Shown: positions 7,515 to 13,517 of the stretch, one piece after another | How the letters are laid out: each line of letters starts with the position of its first letter | Position numbering within the stretch: the first letter of the stretch is position 1 | Assembly: GCA_039819115.1 (NCBI GenBank) | Contig: JBCBST010000091.1 | Location: 1-13,517, forward strand | Direction: 5' to 3' | Source: JBCBST01 sp039819115 | Lineage (GTDB): Bacteria > Bacteroidota > Rhodothermia > Balneolales > Balneolaceae | DNA: 13,517 nt | Position numbers and translations under genes: made by a program | The notes under the pieces: generated by a model | Seen by the model: only the letters and a program-made list of their open reading frames with translations | Databases searched by the model: none | What the model was told of the DNA's origin: nothing

Positions 7515-7781
7515 CTATTTTGAACTTCTTCCAAGTAACAGGCCTACCACAAAACCTGTAAGTAAAGCGACACCAATTCCCTGTTCGGGGTTTGCTCTGA
7601 CGTAGCGTCTTGCTTTTCGGTATTCGTACTTTGCTTCACGTTCCAATCGCTCTTTTTCATACTTCAATCGATCGATCAGGGCATCATAATTCTCTTCAAC
7701 CCGTGCCTGAATGGCTTCAGAAGCTTCAGAGATCGTGTCTTCAATCTTTTGTTGGGTAGCAGAACGTTTTGGGGTAGACAT
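7515..7781 (-). CDS. DUF883/YqjD-like tail-anchored small protein
   Basis: An 88-residue protein with a highly charged, probably coiled-coil helical body (about 8-62: repeated Glu/Lys/Arg with KYEKERLEREAKYEYRKARR) and one C-terminal membrane segment (about 68-84, GIGVALLTGFVVGLLLGR) preceded by VRANPEQ. This arrangement and the NP-x-x-G-hydrophobic-GLLLGR ending are the pattern of the DUF883 family (E. coli ElaB/YqjD/YgaM). Those are inner-membrane tail-anchored proteins, and some have been reported to bind ribosomes in stationary phase; whether that holds here is inference. It is the first gene of the prfB-coaE run, ending 4 bp before prfB starts. No Shine-Dalgarno precedes the ATG. The family link is by pattern, not by strong identity. 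Confidence 0.75.
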   Translation of the reverse strand: MSTPKRSATQQKIEDTISEASEAIQARVEENYDALIDRLKYEKERLEREAKYEYRKARRYVRANPEQGIGVALLTGFVVGLLLGRSSK

Positions 7782-7810
7782 AGAAAGCGGGTTTAATTTT
7801 GCTGAAAATA

Positions 7811-7818
7811 CAAATTTA
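7811..7818 (-). promoter_or_regulatory. -7 promoter box for the DUF883-prfB-coaE operon
   Basis: On the - strand the sequence is TAAATTTG, an exact match to the Bacteroidota housekeeping -7 consensus TAnnTTTG. It ends 29 bp before the ATG at 7781, giving a leader of about two dozen bases. No TTTG -33 element is present 17-23 bp upstream, so the match stands on the -7 box alone. It sits in the 92-bp divergent gap shared with btaA. Confidence 0.45.
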
Positions 7819-7873
7819 AGTGCTATTGTTCGTAGGTTTGAATGCTATCAGCCACTTTTTACGTATGTAGTGC

Positions 7874-8995
7874 ATGCTCCGGTTTTTTTATGATCATTGG
7901 TTTCGGTTAATCCATAACCACCTGCTTATTTATAACACCTGCTGGGAAGATTCAAGAATCGATCGGAATCTCCTTCAGCTGAACAGAGACAGTACGGTAC
8001 TGGTAATCACCAGTGCAGGAGAAAATGCACTCCATTACCTTCAGGATGATCCTAAGTGGGTTCATACCGTGGATATAAACCCACGACAGAATGCCTTACT
8101 CGAACTTAAAAAGGCACTCATTCAAACCGATTCCTTTGAAGGTTTAACGGCATTATTTACGGAAGGCAAACATCCCGAGTACCGAACCATATACCAAAAG
8201 GTTCGTACGCATTTACCGCGCTATGCACTAACGTATTGGGACAGGCGGATTGAAGTATTCTCTCCCTCAGGTCCGGGACTGTATTTTTCGGGTGGAGCCG
8301 GACGATTTGCAAAAACCCTTCATCGGTTGTTTAAAATTGCAGGGGTATATGACCATGTTGACCGGCTGTTTGACGAGCAGGATATGGAGACTCGCAGACG
8401 GTTGTTTGAAACTATCTTCGATCGCCTCATGAGGAGCAAAAAATCCGGGTGGATGTTAAACACGCTCACCTTTGGGTTTTCAGGGGTTCCTCCACAGCAG
8501 TTAAACGCTATTCACGATGTTCCATCCTATCTCTACCGCTGCCTGTACCCCTTGTTCGTGACCCAACGGGCCGCAGATAATCATTTCTGGCGATTGTACT
8601 GGAAAGGCTCCTATTCCGCATCGGTTCGACCGGATTATCTCTTTCCGGATACCTTCAGCCATATTAAAGCCCGGTTAGATTGTCTGAGTATTTCCACAGA
8701 AACTATTACTCAACATCTTAAGCGAACTCCGCGAACGTATTCTCATATTGTCTTGCTCGATCAGCAGGACTGGATGCTAAACGACCAGGAAGCCTTCAGA
8801 GCGCAATGGGAAGCCATCCTTGCACGTACCGAACCAGGAAGTAAAATCCTATTCCGGTCCGTTTGTGTAGATCGGGAGTTTTTACCTGAACTGGCATCCA
8901 ACGCACTCTATTTTGACGATGATTCCGTACTAGGTTTAATCCACGAAGACCGGGTGCATACCTATGCTTCCACCCACCTTGGCATTGTCAGGTAA
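7874..8995 (+). CDS. btaA: S-adenosylmethionine:diacylglycerol 3-amino-3-carboxypropyltransferase (BtaA, DUF3419)
   Basis: First enzyme of betaine-lipid synthesis: moves the 3-amino-3-carboxypropyl group of SAM onto diacylglycerol, giving diacylglyceryl-homoserine at the inner membrane. The 373-residue protein carries the family hallmarks in order: IYNTCWEDSRID (19-30), the SAM-site segment VITSAGENALHYL (44-56), VDINPRQNALLELK (66-79), a long middle region with GPGLYFSGGAGRF (133-145), then the C-terminal LLDQQDWM (294-301), KILFRSV (324-330) and DRVHTYASTH (359-368). The aminocarboxypropyl transfer uses a Rossmann-like SAM domain, unlike ordinary methyl transfer. The start at 7874 leaves only 19 residues before the first motif, normal for the family; no Shine-Dalgarno is visible. 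The methylating partner btaB lies 555 bp downstream on the same strand, separated by a gene on the other strand. Confidence 0.93.
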   Translation: MLRFFYDHWFRLIHNHLLIYNTCWEDSRIDRNLLQLNRDSTVLVITSAGENALHYLQDDPKWVHTVDINPRQNALLELKKALIQTDSFEGLTALFTEGKHPEYRTIYQKVRTHLPRYALTYWDRRIEVFSPSGPGLYFSGGAGRFAKTLHRLFKIAGVYDHVDRLFDEQDMETRRRLFETIFDRLMRSKKSGWMLNTLTFGFSGVPPQQLNAIHDVPSYLYRCLYPLFVTQRAADNHFWRLYWKGSYSASVRPDYLFPDTFSHIKARLDCLSISTETITQHLKRTPRTYSHIVLLDQQDWMLNDQEAFRAQWEAILARTEPGSKILFRSVCVDREFLPELASNALYFDDDSVLGLIHEDRVHTYASTHLGIVR

Positions 8996-9016
8996 AGGGG
9001 TACTAAAACCTGAAAT

Positions 9017-9039
9017 AAAAAAGCGTTCAGGAAGAACGC
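9017..9039 (-). terminator. Intrinsic terminator of the pilin-like gene
   Basis: On the - strand GCGTTC (9039-9034), loop TTCCT, GAACGC (9028-9023), then TTTTTT (9022-9017): a perfect 6-bp stem, 5-nt loop and six Ts, 15 bases after the stop of the pilin-like gene. There is no T run in the + direction, so it does not serve btaA well. It is the clearest intrinsic terminator in the window. Confidence 0.85.
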
Positions 9040-9054
9040 CTGGTATCATATAAT

Positions 9055-9474
9055 TTAAAATGCTTCGCCGTGAACGCTGTACCAAATCATATCAGAATCA
9101 GTAATATCCACATGCAGCTCTTTCGTGGAATCACTGGCCGGAGTAGCTACCAGACAAACATACTCATTCGTCCGGGATTGAAAGCTATACGTAGCATTAG
9201 CGTTATATGCAGTTAAACCATCGGCGCTAATAGAATCGGCTCCAAAAATAAGATCGCTGAATTCCATCTGTGCGAAGTTCTTACTTCCACCTCCGATCAT
9301 CTCAGGTTTAGCAAAGTATCCTTGTGCACTGGCTCCGATAGAGATCATCTCATTTCTTACCGCGTCCATATTAGCTGCATCGGAAGAGTTGCCAAATGTT
9401 GTAATGGCGATTACGGTGGCAACGCCGACAATAATTGTTACCAATATTACCAACAGAAGTTGTTGTTGTCCCAT
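9055..9474 (-). CDS. Pilin-like small secreted or membrane protein, MGQQQLLL type
   Basis: A 139-residue protein that begins MGQQQLLLVILVTIIVGV: a near-leaderless hydrophobic helix (about 6-27), then a segment ANMDAVRNEMISIGASAQGYF (35-54) of the type that extends the N-terminal helix in type IV pilins, then KPEMIGGGSKNF and a Ser/Thr/Asp-rich beta-like globular end with one cysteine (Cys107). The layout resembles a type IV pilin or pseudopilin, but the usual basic leader, the G/FTLIE cleavage site and Glu+5 are missing; Gly2 followed by Gln could be a two-residue leader. Alternatively it is a simple N-anchored protein. I recall similar starts in uncharacterised Bacteroidota-group proteins but cannot verify this. 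It has its own terminator and lies on the - strand between btaA and btaB. Gene reality is well supported; function is not. Confidence 0.75.
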   Translation of the reverse strand: MGQQQLLLVILVTIIVGVATVIAITTFGNSSDAANMDAVRNEMISIGASAQGYFAKPEMIGGGSKNFAQMEFSDLIFGADSISADGLTAYNANATYSFQSRTNEYVCLVATPASDSTKELHVDITDSDMIWYSVHGEAF

Positions 9475-9516
9475 AGTTACGTATTCGTTTTATTCATTTT
9501 CTCTAAAATAGACGCG

Positions 9517-9545
9517 TTTGCGGTTTCTGACTATTAGTATGTTTT
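9517..9545 (+). promoter_or_regulatory. Possible btaB promoter giving a near-leaderless mRNA
   Basis: TTTG (9517-9520), 17 bp, then TATGTTTT (9538-9545), which matches TAnnTTTG at all but the last base. The box ends only five bases before the btaB ATG at 9551, so transcription would begin at or next to the start codon. There is no Shine-Dalgarno before that ATG, which fits a leaderless start. Tentative. Confidence 0.3.
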
Positions 9546-9550
9546 AACCT

Positions 9551-10159
9551 ATGACAGCCAAGCACTTAATAAAAAACTACTACCATAAGCACGCTCCGGT
9601 CTATGACATTACCCGATGGTTATTCCTGTTTGGGCGGTCGGCGCTGCTTCGCCATCTTCCCCATTTTTCCATGCCTCCTGCTGTCATTGATGTTGGATGT
9701 GGCACCGGTACCATGACGTTACCGTTAACTAAGCTGTACCCCAAAGGCATGGTAACCGGAATTGACCTATCCGATCACATGCTTAGACTAGCCAGGCGAA
9801 AGTCGGGCCCGGACAGCTCCATACGTTTTCTAAACTCGGATATAGATACCTTTTTGGAACAATCAGATACTACGTTCGATCTGGTGGTATGCTCTTATTC
9901 TTTGACGATGATGGAATACCCGGAAAAACGATTGGATCAAATCATTGAACAGGCGTCAGCCGGTACTTTTATTGCCATTGTCGATTTTCACGACACCCGT
10001 TTTCCACTGTTCAGAGCCTGGATGAAACGAAACCTCATGACCTTTACCCCATCTATTTTTAAGAATCGCGAGCCGGAGTGTACTACCCTCCATCACTCTG
10101 TTCATTTAGCATATGGAGGGTGGTGGACCTACGGTATGCTTGTGCTTCAAAAACGCTAA
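9551..10159 (+). CDS. btaB: SAM-dependent N-methyltransferase, BtaB (diacylglyceryl-homoserine to DGTS)
   Basis: A 202-residue class I methyltransferase. Visible parts: HLIKNYYHKHAPVYDITRWLF (residues 5-25) with the Y-D-x-TR region and FGR (27-29) seen in lipid N-methyltransferases, SAM motif I VIDVGCGTG (45-53), the acidic ribose-binding end of strand 2 GIDLSD (70-75), motif II LNSDIDTF (94-101), DLVVCSYSLTMM (110-121), and a C-terminal YGGWWTYGMLVL strand (188-199). In BtaB this activity adds three methyl groups to the amino group of diacylglyceryl-homoserine, completing the betaine headgroup. By fold alone it could be any small-molecule methyltransferase; the N-terminal region, the length (about 200-210 residues in known BtaB) and nearby btaA make BtaB likely. 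It ends one base from the convergent transporter gene. Confidence 0.85.
   Translation: MTAKHLIKNYYHKHAPVYDITRWLFLFGRSALLRHLPHFSMPPAVIDVGCGTGTMTLPLTKLYPKGMVTGIDLSDHMLRLARRKSGPDSSIRFLNSDIDTFLEQSDTTFDLVVCSYSLTMMEYPEKRLDQIIEQASAGTFIAIVDFHDTRFPLFRAWMKRNLMTFTPSIFKNREPECTTLHHSVHLAYGGWWTYGMLVLQKR
10082..10124. repeat. Long inverted repeat in the 3' end of btaB
   Basis: ACCCTCCAT (10085-10093) and ATGGAGGGT (10113-10121) are perfect 9-bp arms around a 19-nt loop. Three further pairs, one of them T-G in the + strand RNA, extend the stem to 10082-10124. No T run follows on either strand. It lies inside the coding region, about 35 bp before the convergent stop codons. Confidence 0.6.
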
Positions 10160-10160
10160 A

Positions 10161-12665
10161 CTAAAACCGAATCCAGTTCCGGTCTTCCAGCCATTGAATA
10201 AGAGCCGGTAAAAAGGTTATGGAGGTTAACAAGGTCATTCCAATACCGATTACCGCCATAACACCCAGCGATTGTAATCCGGGATGAGAAACAAACAGTA
10301 GTCCCGAAAATCCCAGCATGGTGGTAAGAGAGCCCATAGTGATGTGCTGCCCTGTACTGGATAATACCGCCCACATGCTGTTCTTCCCCTCCGTTCGATA
10401 ACGATGGGCTAAATGCACCCCACTATCTTCTCCAATACCTAAAATGGCGGGCAGTACAACCAGATTATAGAAGTTAAACTGTAGTCCAAAAAGCATCATA
10501 ATTCCAAAAAGCCACAATAAGCCAACCAGTAAGGGTAGCATAGCAATGATGGACCATTGGAACGAACGAAAAGAGATGATCATGAACAGGTAGATCAAAA
10601 TGAACGTAGCCGCTACCATGTACGGACTTTCCGTTCGCATCAAGTCGAGCATCGATGCGGCCACAATGGATGTACTGGCCGCATAGTAGGTCTTTTCTGC
10701 GTTTTGAACCGAGATCGTAACATTCCCGATATCATCCTTGAAGGCAATGGATTTTCTGCCATCGGAAAGCCCCACGGAAGGATACACAATCACAAATCTA
10801 CCCACTTCTCCGTCTTTGGTTATAAACCTGGATTTGAGATAATCGGGTATCTGCTCGATTTGAACGGGTACCGTAGTTTGTGAGGCATTCCTCAACTTAT
10901 CCAGATCTTCGTCTTCCTTATTTACAATAAATTCATCCTGGAGCAATTCCCGCACTTCTGCAATTTTGGCTAGTTTTTCCAGCTCTTCTTCTGCTGTGGA
11001 TGGAAACCGGTCTTGCAGAGCTTCCACACTTAGAATCGTAGGCGAAACCGTATCCGATTCCATAATTCGATTAACCTCTTCCACCAATCCAACAACCTCA
11101 GAGTTGGAGTCTGCAATCAGGTAAGCCGGGTTACGCTTTCCTGGTTCTCCCACCTGCCCGGCCACTTCCCGAAACTTTTCGTACTCGGGAAATTTAGGTT
11201 CAAGAGCGCCAAAGTTGTATTGAAACGAGAGATGTTGTGAGAACCCGATCACTATGGCAGAGAGCATCAATCCCACAAATACAAATGTTCGGGCAAAGGG
11301 AAACCGCCGAACAGGGACTTCGCTATGTGCTTCGTGGCTGAATAGAATCCAGTTAAACCGTTCAAAAATCACCAAAATTGCAGGCAATACGTACATCATC
11401 CCAATCAGGGATAACAGAATCCCTGTACCTGCGATAAACCCGAATTCTGAAAACCCTCTGAAATCAGCGAACATCAAAATGTACAAAGCAGCGGCAGTTG
11501 TAAAGGCACTGACCAGGATAGCCTCTCCGGTATGATCGCTGGTTTTAAAAATGGCCTCTTTCACATCAAGTCCATTTGATCGCAATTCGATATACCTGGC
11601 GTAGTAATGAATACCATAATCAATCCCCAGCCCGAACAGAATTACGAACAATACGGAAGTCATGGTGTTTAACATGCCTAGATAGAAATAAGTGATACCA
11701 AACGTCCAAAGCAGGCTGAAAATTAACGGCACCCCAATAACTAATACGGGTACCGGCATGCGTACAACGTGACTTATAAAGGAATGATTTTTATCCGTTT
11801 CACCACGGCGATAATGCAGATATTTCTTAATGAAGAAATAGAGCATAACCAATAAAATTACAGATGAGATACCCGATGCAAAACTGCCAATCACATCGTC
11901 CATGATCGAAGTAAGCTCTTCCAGGTGCCGTTTCAGTCTGCCCCCAAACTGAACCTCCATTTCCGGATGATAGCTGGCCGGGTCCATTGACGCAAGCAAC
12001 GAATCGTAGACCACGAACATATCTTCCAGGTATTTGATATCGCTTTTGGAACCGGTTGGAAAAAACTTTACCACCATGATGGTGCTATCTTCGCTGATGG
12101 GATATTCAGAAGGTACTAAGGTAGTATAGCTTTCTTTAAACGCTTCGGCTTTGTCCTCTTCCTCTTCTTCGTCATCAAATTCATCATCCAGGTCGAAATA
12201 GAACGGATTGGCTTCCTGTTTGGCTGTTTCAATTTCTTCATCCAGCCATTCGATAACATCATCCAGTTCTTCGTCGCTTGCCAGATACAAGGCATTGTTT
12301 TTAATAAACTCGGTTTCTTTACGGTATTCGGCTCGTTTGAAATAAGTGTCTTCATACCTGGAATAGTACAGATCCAGCGTCTTCGGGATTAAATCTTCGG
12401 CGAATCTTCGGTTCGCTTCAAAACTTGGGGAATTAATCGCAACCTGCATTTCGGTTTCCCCGCCAACCGTCTCTTTTAATTCGTTGAGGGCCAGTACATT
12501 AGGGTGATCTTTGGGAAGCAGGTTTGCAATATCCGTATCAATTTTCAGATTGATCGCAAAGTAAGCGCTGCCCACAGCCAGAGCTAAGCTGAAGAACAGA
12601 ATAAACCAGGGATGACTAATGTTAAGTCGAAGTAACGGCTCAAAAAGCCGAAGAATAAGTCTCAT
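10161..12665 (-). CDS. RND superfamily (MMPL/HpnN-like) transporter, 12 TM
   Basis: An 834-residue inner-membrane exporter predicted to be driven by the proton gradient. It shows the duplicated RND plan: TM1 at about 20-37, a periplasmic domain (about 40-250), TM2-6 (about 258-435), TM7 (about 458-475), a second periplasmic domain (about 478-670) and TM8-12 (about 682-822). TM4 carries GLGIDYGIHYYARY (345-358) with Asp349, the family's GxxxDY proton-relay motif; the second half has the degenerate counterpart GIGEDSGVHLAHRY (743-756) with Asp747. This one-chain form without AcrA/TolC partners nearby is the MMPL/hopanoid-transporter class, usually linked to lipids or other hydrophobic envelope compounds; the substrate here is unknown. 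Odd: an acidic run (131-171, with a DDEFDDEEEEED core) lies inside the first periplasmic domain. It follows the DUF3047 gene after 49 bp and may share its transcript. Confidence 0.9.
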   Translation of the reverse strand: MRLILRLFEPLLRLNISHPWFILFFSLALAVGSAYFAINLKIDTDIANLLPKDHPNVLALNELKETVGGETEMQVAINSPSFEANRRFAEDLIPKTLDLYYSRYEDTYFKRAEYRKETEFIKNNALYLASDEELDDVIEWLDEEIETAKQEANPFYFDLDDEFDDEEEEEDKAEAFKESYTTLVPSEYPISEDSTIMVVKFFPTGSKSDIKYLEDMFVVYDSLLASMDPASYHPEMEVQFGGRLKRHLEELTSIMDDVIGSFASGISSVILLVMLYFFIKKYLHYRRGETDKNHSFISHVVRMPVPVLVIGVPLIFSLLWTFGITYFYLGMLNTMTSVLFVILFGLGIDYGIHYYARYIELRSNGLDVKEAIFKTSDHTGEAILVSAFTTAAALYILMFADFRGFSEFGFIAGTGILLSLIGMMYVLPAILVIFERFNWILFSHEAHSEVPVRRFPFARTFVFVGLMLSAIVIGFSQHLSFQYNFGALEPKFPEYEKFREVAGQVGEPGKRNPAYLIADSNSEVVGLVEEVNRIMESDTVSPTILSVEALQDRFPSTAEEELEKLAKIAEVRELLQDEFIVNKEDEDLDKLRNASQTTVPVQIEQIPDYLKSRFITKDGEVGRFVIVYPSVGLSDGRKSIAFKDDIGNVTISVQNAEKTYYAASTSIVAASMLDLMRTESPYMVAATFILIYLFMIISFRSFQWSIIAMLPLLVGLLWLFGIMMLFGLQFNFYNLVVLPAILGIGEDSGVHLAHRYRTEGKNSMWAVLSSTGQHITMGSLTTMLGFSGLLFVSHPGLQSLGVMAVIGIGMTLLTSITFLPALIQWLEDRNWIRF

Positions 12666-12714
12666 TGAATATCCAGGAAAAAATTAGCTCAGAAGGTACA
12701 AAAAAACACAGATA

Positions 12715-13425
12715 CTAGTTGTTTGTGTTCGCCGATACTAACCTGATTTCATCGTAATCGGCCTTTGAAAACGATTTGGTATCGTTTGCATCGCTCAGAA
12801 TCAGAAAAGCGAGTGGCTTTGAAGGTGGATCATCTCCAAAAAGGCGTTTATAGTCTTCTACAATGTTTCGTTCAAAAGACTGCCATTCTCCTAACCCTTC
12901 TTTACCCGATCCAACAACTACGATCTTCTGGTTATTAAAGAATTTCGATAGTTCCGTACCAACGGGTAGCTCTGTACTCCAGGTGTAACGTATAGACTTG
13001 GGCACTTTTCTGAATAATACCTTACCCAAATCGAACACCACATATACACTTGCAGCCACATCGTTTCGGTTGTCTTTATCTTCGTTACCTCCACTGGGCA
13101 CATCGTGTATTCTCCATTTCCAGGATAAAACGGGCGTCTTGTAAATGTCTAAACTCTCTCTGTTCTTTAACGGAAAATTGATGTGCATGGCTTTACTGCC
13201 TTCATACCGCAGAAATTGATTCCCGTTATCGGTCAATACGGTGTACTTATAGGTAGACTTCACTTTTTCGTTATAGTCTTTCAATAGGTAATTCGTATCC
13301 CGGTCGTACCAACGCTCAGGTAAAAGCCCAACCGTATCGGCTTCAAAATCATCAATTAAAAAAGATTGAGCAGCTAGAGGATGGCAGCAAATGATGAATA
13401 AAAAGGTGAGAAAGTAAGGCTTCAT
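12715..13425 (-). CDS. Secreted DUF3047 family protein
   Basis: A 236-residue exported protein. I start it at the ATG at 13425 because the next residues form a signal peptide (KPYFLTFLFIICCHPLAA, cleavage before Gln20); the upstream ATG at 13503 would put 26 charged, non-conserved residues before that signal. There is no proper lipobox before the cysteines. The mature part follows the DUF3047 pattern: FLIDDFEAD near the N-terminus, LSWKWRIHDVP (100-110), NDVAASVYVVFDLG (121-134), SIRYTWSTELPVGT (144-157), an ERNIVEDYKRLFG segment (185-197), and LILSDANDTKSFSKADYDEIRL (208-229). DUF3047 proteins are periplasmic or outer-face proteins of unknown function with a jelly-roll, carbohydrate-binding-like look; this last point is inference. 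It lies directly upstream of the RND transporter on the same strand. Confidence 0.82.
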   Translation of the reverse strand: MKPYFLTFLFIICCHPLAAQSFLIDDFEADTVGLLPERWYDRDTNYLLKDYNEKVKSTYKYTVLTDNGNQFLRYEGSKAMHINFPLKNRESLDIYKTPVLSWKWRIHDVPSGGNEDKDNRNDVAASVYVVFDLGKVLFRKVPKSIRYTWSTELPVGTELSKFFNNQKIVVVGSGKEGLGEWQSFERNIVEDYKRLFGDDPPSKPLAFLILSDANDTKSFSKADYDEIRLVSANTNN

Positions 13426-13517
13426 ATAGGGATTAAAATCATTACGGTTCCGGAAATCGCTATCGCATTCCGATCTTAGTATATTTAACATCTTAACGGG
13501 CAAAGAAGATAAAATAG

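Noticed and set aside
13426..13503. N-terminal extension of the DUF3047 protein from the ATG at 13503.
   Set aside because: The extension is polar and would bury a clear signal peptide that starts at the ATG at 13425.
1..13517. Search for CRISPR arrays, tRNA or rRNA genes, insertion sequences, phage genes and defence systems.
   Set aside because: No regularly spaced repeats, tRNA-like cloverleaf ends, transposase, integrase, nuclease or toxin-antitoxin motifs were seen; nearly all sequence is taken up by identified genes.

Overview
The window reads as an ordinary chromosomal segment from a member of the Bacteroidota/FCB group, most likely the Balneolota-Rhodothermota side. The signs are a secreted protein ending in a type IX secretion (T9SS) sorting domain with the NYPNPFNPST signature, mostly start codons without a Shine-Dalgarno sequence, a TAnnTTTG-type -7 promoter box, and a class I ribonucleotide reductase large subunit with no N-terminal ATP cone. 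Genes are dense on both strands. I see no rRNA, tRNA, insertion sequence, phage gene or CRISPR array.

Layout. (1) Positions 2-2340, + strand: a ribonucleotide reductase operon with the 3' end of nrdB, a hotdog acyl-CoA thioesterase and nrdA, closed by a hairpin. (2) Positions 2583-4613, + strand: a large secreted T9SS cargo protein of unknown function, preceded by a structured intergenic region. (3) Positions 4688-7781, - strand: transcribed from right to left, a DUF883/YqjD-like membrane-anchored protein, prfB (release factor 2, with an intact programmed +1 frameshift), coaE (GTG start overlapping the prfB stop) and fbp. (4) Positions 7874-10159: btaA and btaB, the two enzymes of betaine-lipid (DGTS) synthesis, both on the + strand. 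Between them, on the - strand, lies a small pilin-like protein with its own terminator. (5) Positions 10161-13425, - strand: a secreted DUF3047 protein and a 12-TM RND/MMPL-family transporter. The transporter meets btaB tail to tail with one base between the stop codons.

How the genes fit together: region 1 makes dNTPs. Region 3 combines translation termination, CoA synthesis and gluconeogenesis and looks like a housekeeping run. Regions 4 and 5 concern the cell envelope: BtaA moves the aminocarboxypropyl group of SAM onto diacylglycerol and BtaB N-methylates it, giving a phosphorus-free membrane lipid. The RND/DUF3047 pair may handle an envelope substrate that cannot be named from sequence.

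I found no clear new multi-gene defence or mobile system. The most novel points are the pilin-like protein inside the bta locus, the thioesterase inside the nrd operon, and the DUF3047-RND pair. The prfB reading frame is easy to misannotate: the full protein is about 372 residues, decoded by frameshifting, and not the 319-residue open frame.
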